Source: Mastigias papua (Eukaryota; Cnidaria; Scyphozoa; Rhizostomeae; Mastigiidae). Taken from it: DNA of 64,000 bases. The DNA lies in the NCBI GenBank assembly GCA_964019165.1, contig OZ025277.1, positions 1,573,453-1,637,452 on the forward strand, written 5' to 3'. Position 1 is the first letter of the stretch. Every line of letters begins with the position of its first letter. Of the stretch, positions 1-12,800 are shown in pieces. Both the position numbers and the translations under genes were made by a program. Under the pieces are notes generated by a model that saw only the letters and a program-made list of their open reading frames with translations, did not search any database and was not told where the DNA came from.

Positions 1-317
1 AGTGTGGTGCTAAAGCTTGGAATAACATGCCAGCCAAGGCCAAGCAGACATCGTCACTGGTGCTAAAAAGCTCTGCTGATAATTTTCTCATGAGAAAATT
101 CTACTATTTAAATATTTCATATAATTTATTACTGCCATTTCAACGATTTTCCATATTTAATGATCAATTATAGCCCTGCATTATATCCTAGAGTTTCATT
201 AATTGCAAATTTGCATTTACTCTGAAAACTAGACTGGCCCCTTGAAAACCAGCTCGCTGAACAGACCACTGTCCATAAAAACTGAAATAATTATCATAAT
301 TACATGCATAACACTTT

Positions 318-657
318 CTATAAGAAACAAACTATCTCACCTATGCCTGAATGCTTCTTAATATTTTGTCAAATACAGCCCTAAATGTTTCTTACGTGTT
401 TCTTAAAGTTCTTGAAATTCCCTATAAGAACAAGGCAACTGTGAGACAAGAAACAGGACTTTTAGAGAAAAACATTTGAGAGATGGATGGTGTTTGTATT
501 TTGCTTCCAGTTCAATTTAAATTTTTCTCGCATAAACATATTTTTCAAGTATACTTTTGAAACTAAGCCTGCCTGTGTTTCTTAAATTGTTCTTAATTTC
601 TGTCTCATTTGAGCCTCATGTTTTATTATTAATTTATTTCTTATAAGAAACGTGCAT
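318..657 (+). repeat. Dispersed repeat family A, copy 1 (MITE-like)
   Basis: This segment is clearly related, in the same orientation, to 60497-60850: the same order of motifs with scattered substitutions (for example TTCTTAATATT near the start, AGATGGATG / AGACGGATG in the middle, TTAGCCTGCCTGTG / TAAGCCTGCCTGTG late). Both copies have palindromic TTCTTATAAGAA-type sequence at their ends, as expected of short non-autonomous DNA transposons. It has no coding capacity. Confidence 0.65.
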
Positions 658-2619
658 ACGAGCACTAAGCAGTAGCGTCTTTAAGGTGAAGATTAATCAC
701 TGCCATTCCCAGACACATGTCGTCGTGCTCTTGAAATTTATCTCAAGAGGGAAAGAAGTCTAAGAAGCTGCTGGCTTGTACCAAACTACGGGTTGAGTTT
801 AATGTAAATGCCAACATTGGCAGAATCTTGCGGTGACGCTGATAAAAAATATATACCGTTAAATGGAATCTATTTCTTTATAGCAAGATTGTAATACCGA
901 CGTATTTTCATACAGGGAAAATGACATTAGACTGCCATAGATGGTAAGCCCACAAACTTCATTTAAAAGACGGCACATGTCGGCAGCCCAATCTTAGGAA
1001 TTTCCGGGTATTTAAAGGTTTGCATTCACCTCTAACAGACGAACAATTATCACAAAAAACCTACGTTGATTGTGCCATTGAGAAAAATGCAGCTATAGAA
1101 TATGACGCAAACACATATCATCATTTTCTATTTCGGCAAAACTATCACATAGCTTACTCAGCAAACATTAACATGAACCGCCATTGTTTCTAAAAATTTG
1201 CCCTTTACAAAGTCACATAAAAATGGTATTATGTAAATACATATAATAATATGAGATTGAAATGATAATCATCAGCGGCATTCCGAGTTAGAAAATATGG
1301 GGGTATCGCACTTCCCAACATCTGCAAAAGCCATTGGCAATTATTTGCCTCGTCCGTAAAAGTTGACGTAATGATCACGAATTTTGTCTGCAATTATAGC
1401 ATCATGTTCAAACCTGTCGGTAATGTTCTTTTGCTACAAGCCCCCTACCAGTCAAAAGTCCTTCGGGACGCCGCTGATAAGAATCATTTCTGGGGTGACA
1501 TTACCTCATAATGTTAATATATGCAAAACAATTATGGAACAAAATCAACATAAATTACAAAAAATTCACTATGATTGAAACAAATACGTCTCGTACGGGG
1601 GCGGGTGTTCGGATTTAGATAATGCCCTACACATTAACAAACACAGTTAGTGATCCGGGGGGTAATACTCCAGCCTTTCGGAAACACACTAAAACATGGA
1701 ATTGCAAACAAGAGCAAAGATCGGTACACAAGGCATTCGCTGTACACCCTTCACAGATGAAAGCTCTATACATGCGATCAACTGTGAGCAGAGTACTCCA
1801 AGTAAACATGGGAAATTCTTCAGTTGTCTTCCACTTGAACCAATATTAGCATAGCCTTTATGAAGTCTGTCTGGTAAATCCGTTTACTAGGATATGATTA
1901 AATCATTCCCAATATTTGAATTTCATTAACAACATATGATACAACGTGGGAATCAAGCAGACCATTGCTCGCTTCAGTGTGCGTCCTAAAGAGCGCCGAG
2001 TTCAATGAGAGGAACGGAGGGGTGCGGGCCTCCCTAGTGACCCTAGTTCGAGGCTGTGTCGAAAATTTGTGAAATGGTGATGGAAAAGTATTAGGACTAT
2101 GCATATGAGTACTATCATTGTGTGTGGAACGTCGAAGAATTTCTTGGTACTTCAGTATTACACCTAACCGTAGCAGCTTCAATACTAGGCTTCTACAAGA
2201 ATTCTAGCATCATGCACATGAAAAATAACAAACATATTCATTCTCCAATCATATAAATTAAAGTTCATTCTGTCGTTGGAAATTTATATTATAGAGCCCA
2301 ACATAAGTTAGCGCGTAGGCCCTAGTAGCAAGTCGTCAAAGCAATATAATACAATTGACATTTGCTACTAACGCAACAGGGCACAATCACAATGCATTAC
2401 CATACAACTTCTTGTTCTGAAAATTAAGACCGATGTAATTATAGAAAATAACAAGGAAAACAATAAAAGAAATATAACACAATAAAAGAAAATACAACAC
2501 AACATAAACAAATTAAAAGCAGAAAACAAAACAGACGCCAATTTGCACACTAAAAAGGTGTTCACTACCCAAAGTGAGTAACACTTAATTATGTTCACAA
2601 AGCCAGCATACATTTTTTA

Positions 2620-2995
2620 ATTATGCGTTTTTTAAAGGGAATCTTGGTGAAGGTCTAATCCTTAGACTTCCCATTTGGGGCCTCTTTTCGTGCACTTTAG
2701 TAGGAAAAGTTCCGTAGCAGTAGCTTAATTCCAACTGAACATAAATGCTATAGATATGAGTTGAGTATGGACACAACTTCCAACTGAAACCCCACAACAT
2801 TGAAACACTTGCTAAAAGGATTGCACACAATTCATGCAAAGTTGACTATGTAAGTTTCGATTGCTTGTAGTCATAAAAAAACTTGAAATTGAATTTTGTC
2901 TTTAAGGATTCTGTCTCTAATAGAACAAGTTTCTTAAAATCTTGGCCTTCTACAAGATGGTTTCTTATAAAGCGTTCCCTTACACAAATACGTGT
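2620..2995 (+). repeat. Dispersed repeat family B copy
   Basis: This resembles 17990-18400, 46985-47405 and 55450-55880: a start with TTCCTTATAAGG-like sequence, then a middle that reads roughly TCATAAAA..TTGAAATTGAA, and an end with CTTCTACA..GGTTTCTTATAAA before a GTGT tail. The copies are diverged, so limits are approximate. It is interpreted as a MITE-like dispersed element. Confidence 0.5.
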
Positions 2996-3741
2996 CATTC
3001 AGTTCAGCTTTTGAATAATTGATAAGTTTTTCGGAGATGAACAAGAGATTAGACGAAAGTATTTCAAGGCAGAGAAATAAAATGTGAAATTTCGCGGCTG
3101 AGTTTCTCATTCAAGCAATAGGTTTGCAGTTGATACCTAGATACAGAATGTATTCAAAACAGACCTGGGATGTTCATGAAAATACAAGCTTAGCTGATTG
3201 AAGTGCGCGCAAACCAATTTCAGACAAAAGTGCAAATTGCCACAAGGCATCAGGAAATGAGGCGCAATTGCAGCGTTTGTTTCCAACATACAAGCCATTC
3301 TAATTAAGTACACAATCCAATGCTATGAATTCTAACCGGCCATCGTCCCGCTCCTGCATAAAGCTATTCTATATCAAAGTAAGAAGCATGAGGATTAAAG
3401 CCGAGAACTCTCCACAAAGTTAGTCAATAACTGAGCCACAGTAAGTCATTTGAAGAAATACATTTACGAACTGATCGTATCCAAGAATTTGACATGGAGA
3501 ATTCCCAATAACTTCATATCACGTCATCCTTACTCGTCAACATTTACGCATTAAATTTCGACAAAATCCCTCCCCAAAGCCCATACCTGCACTGTCACGA
3601 AATCAAATACCTAGCTACCCCCGATGGCTATACTTCCTTGGGTATTTGTACCCCGTTAAAAATATTACTCCATTCAACTATACTCGGCACATGGCGTTAA
3701 ATAAATCGTTTAAAAATCACATTCACCCACTCTTCGTCCCT

Positions 3742-3855
3742 TCATGAAACTTCCTTGAACAAATGAGCAAGAAAAACATTGATCGTATCCCAGCATTCCT
3801 CTTCAACCAGTACAATATCATATGCAGCTTTGTAGGCTTCTAATTTATCATCCGC
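3742..3855 (-). CDS. NT5C3: NT5C3-like exon 10 (last exon, stop TGA)
   Basis: Begins after a TTTTAG acceptor in phase 0 and encodes 37 residues plus the stop. It contains KLEAYKAAYDIVLVEEE, matching the family C-terminus (LLEKYMDSYDIVLVQDE in human). It lies 5.5 kb from exon 9, so it is easily missed, but frame, acceptor and similarity agree. Confidence 0.9.
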   Translation of the reverse strand, partial: ADDKLEAYKAAYDIVLVEEECWDTINVFLAHLFKEVS

Positions 3856-6800
3856 CTAAAATCAAGCGAATTATATACTATCAGAAACGATATGCTAACA
3901 TACTTACTCAAATGACATAACTAACTATGATGCACATTGGGTGTGGAATCATGCCGGACTTCTGCACCATTCAGACACGTTCTCTCCAAAGCCAAGCCGC
4001 AGTTCTATGAGACCACACGGGACCTGGCAGCTAATGTCATTATCACTCTCAAGAAAATCTACAAAAAATAAAACCCCCGTCTTTGGCAGTAAGCAAAGGA
4101 TGATACCTGCGTAAAAACTGATTTCTGGAGGGTAAGAAAGAAAAAGGTTATATTTTGAAACAATACATGCTTTTTTGTAAAAACCAGATCACTTTTGCCG
4201 AGGCTCGATGTTCTTAGGTATTGATAAATTTAGACTCAGATGTTCTTAAAATTGTGCTTATTTCAAGAATGACTTTTTACGCAAATATTTGAGAAGCTAC
4301 GTACTATACAGTTTCTAAGAATTTCGGCCGGGGGCTACTATTGAAATTAAAGCAGCGAATGCTAATGTTTATTAGCAGCCTCATCAGGATTTGTTTTGCC
4401 AGAAGAATGTGCGTGGATAAGTGCACGTGAAAAATCTCATCTGCAGCTGAGCATGTGTTAAAACCTGGTCAAACGCCTCCAACATTTCATCCAACATCTC
4501 CAAAACAAATGTCGGACAAAACTTTGGGTGCGTTTGGCCACCTATGTTGGATCATCCAACATTTGCTAAGCGATGTTGGATGAAGTTTGATCGAGATAAA
4601 AAACAAATGCTGTTTTTGAAATGTCCGATGCACTTGACCACTTCATCCAACAATTCATTTAACATTTCATTTTTGGGCATGCTTAGAAAGCTCCTACAGG
4701 CTTCTTAACTGCATCGCTGCGTAGGCATTATCAGATGATGGGAATGTTTAGTGAAATGTTGAATGAAATTTGGGATGCGTTTGACTACCTCTCAATATAA
4801 TGGACGAATTGCCAGGTACTTTGGAACTAAATGCTGAATGAAATGTTGGATCCGTTTGACCAAGGCTTTAGCAGTATTCTCATTTTGATGCAAATCCAGC
4901 TACAGTGTCTTTTATAAACCGTATCCCTACAAAAAGCGTGTAGAGTACAACACGAGGGAAAGGCCGGAGCTCCGTTAATGCAACCAATTAAGAGCAAACC
5001 TGAGAAAAAACATTCATACAACACAAACCAACATAAATTGAAAGGTTTATAACATGGCGGGTAGCTTCGCTTGCGTGACTACACCCAGAAATTGCTTCAC
5101 GGAAATGATCAAGACTTTCAGAAATGTGATAAGATATTTAAAGAAAAAACGGTATGACAATGGATACAAAACTATTTGCTAACTATCAAGGTACCCCCAA
5201 AATACCCCTTTTCTTGGCTATCAGCGATGCTACAAGGAACTGTAAACAGTAATATCAGGGCACAAATCTAGGTTAAAACGAGGGTACAAGTAGGCGTTTA
5301 GTGTTGGAAGAAACTGAATTCTCTCGCTCGATATTACATTTTGCACCATTACCCACTATTTCATAGAAGCATCAAAATCTTAAAACTGGTTCGCATCAAT
5401 GGTCGGTCGTGCACAAGTAAAGACAAACAAGTAACGCATCGAGATTTACACATTTCCTTATAAGGAACCGAGCTCGAGGCCTAGTTCTCTTAAAGTTCCT
5501 TATGTTTGGACTTCTTCTGATCACATATTGATACTAAATGCTACATAATAGCTCCCTAATTCTAACTGCACATTACTAAGTATTATATGTAGATTGAAAG
5601 AACTTTTTCGGTTAAGAGAAGACAGTGTGTTAAGGGAAGTGTTCAATGTTCAGGCTACATGTCTACCTAACAACACAGATGGCTGGTACAATGGACTACA
5701 TACGGGAAACGTCGAGAGTATGGTCTTTATTGATCTGACAAAAGCACTCAATTCAGTCGACTATCAAATTCTCAGCGGAAAATTTGAAACTTGTGGCGTT
5801 CTTCAATAGGGACTGACTTGATTTGTATCCTATTTATCAAATAGGATGAAACATTATACGGCAAATGGGGTCGATCCATAAACCAAAAATATCGAAGTTG
5901 GAGTGCCTCTAGAATCATGTCTTAGTCCACTTCTTTTCCTTGTCAATATTAATGATCTCCCAAAAGAGGTACAAAATTCCACCACTTCCGTGCATGCTGA
6001 TAAAATGAGTGTATGCCTAATATCCAAGGATTCTTGAATAAGGCTATGAGCGAAGAGCTTTTGCACCTTGAAAGTCGGTTGAAACGCAACAAGTTGCCCT
6101 GAATGTAGCTAAAACAAAAGCAGTATTGGTCTCTACCAATGCTTGGGAAATCACACCAGAGCTTGCAAGTAAAAATTCTTGAGAAGGGGCGTGAGCCTGT
6201 AACCAACATTAAGCACCTTGGAGCTCTGAAATACAACAGCCTTGACTGCAAGAAACAGATATACTAGCATTGTAGAACCCCACTTCAAAAACTGCTGCTT
6301 TGTGTGGGGCTGTTTGAGTCCCGAAATTCATGCAAATTAATCAAAGAGACATTATGGGGTTGCGTGAACACTGGAATTTCATATGTGTCTCAAGTAATCA
6401 ACTTTGTTAGGTCTCAAAAATCAAGAACTGGACTTTCTCAACTTTTTGAACAGTCGAGTGCTGCTTTTTTGTGACCCATTTTCTTATAAGAAAAAATGGA
6501 TATTCGTGAGAATCTGCTGCTCATTAAACATTAATACTGAAAAAGATTTAGGCACCTCTAGGCATACAGATGGGGCAGTAATGTCAGTGATAACAAATGC
6601 AAGAGCGCATTTTGTGAAGTCCTTCATTACTTATTTATTACCTAAATCATTCAGGAAGCAAATGCTATTTATAAAATGAAAAATGGAGAATATTCAGGCA
6701 TCAACTGTTCCAGATTCATTGTTCAAATCGCCTACTTTACGAATAGACAAAACAGGATGATCTGTGTTGGACACTAATCGCGAGTTTTCTTCAATGACAG

Positions 6801-9800
6801 TAAGCCGATAAGAACAGTTAAAACAAGTGCAACAGTTTTTAAGTGAAAATTCTAACAAAACAGATTCAATTGGCCATTAATTATGGAGGCATCTCGTTGG
6901 ACACAATTCGGCGCTTTCAACAAAGACTAAGCAAATGCCAATTTACGATAATTCATGCTGCGCGCAAAATTGGGCTCGGAAAGAAAGGGTGACTATCAGA
7001 AGTTCAGCATTGGATTTTTGATACATAAGACAGCTGATAAGTCGATACATATTTCAAAATTCCAATTTTCATGCAAACCCATAATCATAATCTCTTTTGT
7101 TCAATGTGCACAGAATTCCTTTGATAATTTTAATGTTTTTCAGCGCTATGTTTGTGTATTGCCTATCTTTCTGTGCAAACACTGCAGTGTTACACAAACT
7201 CATATACTCTCGCTGAGAAAGTCTTAAGAAAGAGTCAGCACGAAATCATGAAAAAGCTAAGAGAGTTTCATTACTGGGCGAAAAAAACTTTCTTATAAAA
7301 AAAAACGTGCAGACCAAAACCTTTTGTGAAATCATGGATTTTCTAAAGATAGAGAGTGTCTGACCTTAAAAGGCTCGAAACTGTGAATTTCTAAATGCTT
7401 GTTAGGTCATCTACCGATCATAGCCCAAACTGAGCAGATGATCAACGTCGGTGCTAAAAAGAAAAATCCTAAATCGATGAATTTCTATAAACACAAAATA
7501 TCAAGTGCTACAAAGTAGCCGTTTGACGCAAATCGAAACCATGAACTAAGCTCTAATTAATAATTTACAGAGGCCATCTAAAACTAGCCATACGACAAAT
7601 ACCAAGATTTCGTATTTCTACGTCGACACTTGGGATGGTTTCACGCCGCCTTAAACCAAGAATATTTAAGTAAAATCCCTTGCAAAAATTTATTTAAGTA
7701 TCTCTAGCAATACTAACAAGCGTGACTATGAGGTCATCCACAGGGTGCAGAAAGCGGTACCTATGCAAAACAATTGCCAAATGAAATCGGTTGAATCAAA
7801 GCTTTAAATAGATTCGAGAATAAGATCTACGGGCAATAATGTTGTTAAAACTAGCGGCCAGAAAGAACTGCCTAGTTTGCAATTAATTCATCACGTTGAT
7901 CAACTTACCATATTGTTACGCAGGGGGGAAGCCATGTTAACGAAAGGCTAACCGTGTTTGAGACATATGGGAATAATAATAGAACGTTTGGAGACGAACT
8001 AGCCTCATCATCAGCTGTTTCAAAGAGGGACAAAAGCGGGTTTTAAATCAAAGCTCTAAACAGATAATCAAAAAAAGTGAGAAGAGAGAAGAAGTACAGT
8101 TACTGTGGAGAGATAGTACATATTGACTTTCTCATGCTTCGAATGCCATGAAACACTTAAACTACATTTTCCTACACAGAGCAAACACCCTCATGTCCTC
8201 CTATAGCAATGTCGAGTTAAATAGATTTTACTAGCGGCCAGCAATTTGATTCACTGTCAAATAGCATTTATCATTTATCTTACTGTCAAAAAGCATTATT
8301 TATCAAATAGCATTAGCAGGCAGCTAAGCCTTTATCTTTACATTGTTCTAATGCGGAGGAGGAACACTAGTCTTCAAATTTAAAGGGGAAACTCACTAAT
8401 GTCAAAAAACTGCATTATTCAGCAGGATTTTAAAGGACTTTTGATAGTGACTCTACACTGATCTTCCATCTAAGTACATGCTCTAAATCCCAAAATGGTA
8501 CTTCTTTTTCAACCTACTTTTCATCACGGACAAACTTCCCAAACAAAACGATAGATTTAAGTTTGCAAGAAATCTTTCGACTGGCTCGACAATCATCTTC
8601 AGCTACAAAAATAAGCATGTTACATCTTCAAAAGATATAACGACAAGTAAGCATACCTTTCGCGTATGTAATATGCTTATTTTTTGACCGAACATGATTG
8701 CTTTAACCAATCGAAACATGTCTCGCAAACTTAAATCCATCGTCGCTTATGGGAAAACTATCCGTGATCTACAACTGCTGAGTGGAAACATTATTTTCTA
8801 ACAAATTTCAACAACATTACTACCTGCTGCTACAAAAGTAATAGAATATAAAGGCCAAGAAATATCCTCACATTAGCAAAAAGGGAAAGGGGAACACAAA
8901 GGAGCTTCACCGATAAGAAACAATAAATAACGAACGAGTTTCTATTACGATAAACAACTATGGCCATTAAATCTGTCAAATTTCAAGTAAATAAGACACA
9001 TACATTGAAAAGTGATCACATGCAAGGCAAAACTGATCACATGCAAGTAAAAACTGATCACATGCAAGGTAAACATATGATAAAATTTGAGCAAGGCAGA
9101 TTTAACCAATAGAATCGCACGCTCGACCTCAGTAAGTATCATCATTGAGCCTTCAAAGTCACCCCTACAATAAGATGCAAACTAGAAAGTTTGCCCTCCG
9201 TACAAGGGCACTTCCCACGTTTCCTTGAAGTCTCAAAATAAATAAACAAAAAATACCTAAAAATGTTTGCAATTAGCGAAAGATCTCTGGAAAACAGGAA
9301 GCAAAGAAAATCGGGAATGAGAAAAAACCAACTGTATACCTCATAATTAAGAAATCCAATTTTCAGTTCATTTGTCACGTGTATCATGCCATCTGCCATT
9401 GACGGGTCGCCAAGAGTATCACCAAACAATATCAAATTATGACGGTCCTACATTTGAGAAAAATCAATGATTCATTAATACACACAAGTTTTTAAACTGC
9501 TAACAAGATCAACTATAGATTTTCAAATCAGACAAACGGCTGTAACAGGTGAGCTTCAAGATGTCCAATTGCAGGCCGTCAAATGCCCATTATATTTATT
9601 CTAAACTTAAAAAGCTTACGGCGATCTAATCACAGCTTGGATATTTCCAGAAAACAAAGAATGGGTCAGTTGTTCATTGGGGCGTAGTACCCAAAGATGA
9701 AGCATTTTGCACAGACTAATATTAAAAGCGCAAGAAAGCTGCGAGCACACGTCTGACATGTGTCCAGAGAAATTGAAAACAAGATAGAAAAATAGATATA

Positions 9801-12800
9801 ATCTGTAAACATTTGTGCAAATGATCGAGTCAATATCAAAGGAAACGAAACTAGAGAGCTATTTTCTTAGAGTTATGAAATATTCTCTGAGTCAAATTGA
9901 AAAAAAGCAGAAAAGTGAGACCTATGAAGCATGTTTGTTTACCTTAGTGTGACGAACAAATCCCTTGATGTGATCTAGAACTTCATGCTTGTTGTATGAG
10001 TGAATAAGATCTCCTTTAAAGCCAATCAGTTTTCCCTGAAGTTGGATTACAACTTTAAAATACAGAACATTTAAGCACTTATAGGATATTTCAAAAATCT
10101 TTACTTATACTTGCTTGTTAATTTTTAAATTTTTTGGGACAATGAAACTTGAAGCTTAGGAATGTAATTCATCTGTCCATTGTTTAAAACACACGTTATA
10201 AGAATCCCATATAAAACAGGTTTACTGATGACTAATTCCTTTTTGACTAAATGATATATACAATATGAAAATGAAACGAGATAAAAGACTTATGTATTTA
10301 ACTTACCTTCTCATCAAATTCCATTAAATTTGCTATGATTCTTGCATTGTCATACAAAACGTCATTCTTTAACAAAACTTCTTCAATTATATCTACCAAA
10401 TAATGATAAACATTGTTAACTATGTAAAAAACCATATTTGGCATGTTAATCTTCTGGATGAAAAAATGGCCTAGCCCTACGGTCTATTTCAGTTGCTACT
10501 GACAGGCACATCTAACATTATATAGACATCTGCAAAACAGGATACAACTCTATTAATCTCTGCAATATTATCTTTGTAGTTTAGTCATTCGTTTGTATAT
10601 CTGAGACTATAAATTGTATGCAGTGGAATTTAAAACATATGAACCGAACTGAACAGATTAAAGTAAAAATTTCAAATTTCTACTTGCACGCAAGAAGCAG
10701 CTTTCCGTGCAGAATAAACAATCAGGGATACATGGCTAGAGCATAACGTTTTTTATGATTTGATAATTCCTGCTACAATCGAGCAAGCATCATTGAGCAT
10801 GGAAGGAGTCAAACAATGAGTTGGTACTAAGTGTAGAGTGATTTTAAGTTACACGACGTTGCTTTCCATATCTGCTAAACAAAACAGCATCGTTGATAAG
10901 ATTGAGATATGAGTCTAACAATTGCAAGTAGGGGATATAGTAGATATCCAGACGCTAAACTTTCAGGTAAAGGTGCATTTCATACAAAAAGTGCTCTGTC
11001 ATTTGAATATGCAGTCAGATCTCCCTGGGCTTAGGAGACTCGATAATTGCCAGAATATGAAAAATTCGGTGGAATGATGCCACCCCTCATGCAACACAAT
11101 AAAAGGAATGTTAAACGATCAAACCTCCAATTCCAGCCGAGACAACATAAAGAGGTACAGCGAATTCTTTGAGGATACGAAAAAATTCATCTGTTCCATC
11201 CCTAGAAATAACAGGAGAAAGGTGAGAGCGGAAAAGCCACTATAAGTAACCAGACATATAGCAAATCAGTATGTAAATAAGCAAGTAAACAAGTAAACAA
11301 GTAAACAAGTAAGCAAATAAGCCTCATGCATATTTTATAAGGGTATATTTCGTTAATGTGCTTTTTAGATTGATTCTTTTCAAAAGTAAGGTATTCCAAA
11401 TATTTGGAAAGGCACGTAGGTACCTATCCCAGTACTCTGTTTAATACTGGTAAAGTATCGAAATGATAATCTTAATAGATGATTCGAATGTTCCAGAATA
11501 ACCCTGCGTAGTTGGTCAGCTTTTCTTGGATTTTGTTTCTGATATCAACGTCAGGAGCGTCAGATGTACAACTAAACTCGATTATAGTGCAGGTCCTATA
11601 GCTGCCTACCATCAGTTGGCCAAGGTTAACGTGACGCTAAATATACAGCTGGTATTGCTCTAGTCTATACATGTCAATCAAGCGAGCGCATTGCTAGTTG
11701 ATAACCCTGAAAACGCTGAAACAATGAAGAATGGGCACCATGCTTCAAGCAAATGTTGAACCGAAAATGAAAATGAAAAAAATGTGCAGATCTAATAATT
11801 ATTACCTAAGAATGATGTTGCATTCAGATACAACTCCTGGTATCCAAAATTTCTGGAATCCATTATTGATTATCAAACTGTGGATAGTCTCCCACCTTAA
11901 GAAAAGGAAATGTTGAAATCATAAACAGAAATCAGCCCACACTGACCATCACATCAAATGATCTGTCAATACAGAGTGGGATTGAGCATGTAGGTGAACA
12001 GAAGACTACAATGATTTTATTGGCATCTGGCAATCTCTTTACATATCTTAACACTCTGTTACTCTTCTTTGTGAGGTAACAAGAAAACAGAAACATGTGA
12101 TGATATTATGCTCCATCATCTAAACAGAATCAAACTTTTTTGCTTCTAGTTATATTGCACCTTGAGAATAGTTAACTGTCTAGGGACAAGTCAGACTATG
12201 GAGCAAACAGGGGGTGGGGGAGAGCACAGCATATGAAAAACAGGATTTCTGGCAAAAATGGGGAGAGTTGGAATCTCTGCACTCAAATGCTTACAAGCTA
12301 GTCTAAAGCACTCATGAAAATACCGAAGAAATAGCATAACCTTGAAACATTTTCTCCCATAAACAAAAGAATTGCCGACTCTCTTATTTAGTATTTTGTA
12401 TTCCATGGAAGTAAATCAATTGAATCATGCACAGATTTACGGTACACCATTAAATAATGAAAGGATAAATAAAGTTACTCAAAATATTAAATATTAAAGA
12501 GATTTTGCACAGCTATTGTAATGCTAAGTCTTACCACTCTGTCATGATGGCGGCTTTCTCTTCAAAAGTGTGGTCACTATGACAGAGCAGATTCTTGTTA
12601 TCAATAAAGAAGAGTTTTGTCTCACAGGCAATCGTATATTGAGAAAGATTAAAATCACAAGGATCTGGCTTGATTTCCATACAATTTATGCTACTGCCTG
12701 CAGAAAACTGTGATAAAGCATATTAAAATTAAACACAAATGTGGCCTAAGACATACTCTTGACAACAGATTATCAAGAATCTCAAGCCTTTGGAGACAGC

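Larger units (their letters stand above)
1..3741. other. Non-coding region downstream of the NT5C3-like gene
   Basis: No exon with plausible splice sites or a recognisable protein was seen on either strand. The open frames here are short and look random. The region holds two dispersed repeat copies (about 318-657 and 2620-2995), listed separately, and must contain the 3' UTR of the minus-strand nucleotidase gene just below 3742. I found no clear canonical poly(A) signal there. Confidence 0.6.
3856..9339 (-). other. Large last intron of the NT5C3-like gene
   Basis: This 5.5 kb intron separates the two final exons. It carries a MITE with internal terminal inverted repeats (4463-4866), part of a family B repeat (5450-5590), a decayed LINE reverse transcriptase (5594-6330 and possibly to about 6800), a family C repeat (6955-7315) and a 21-bp tandem repeat (9006-9073). 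The rest shows no feature I can name. Confidence 0.7.
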
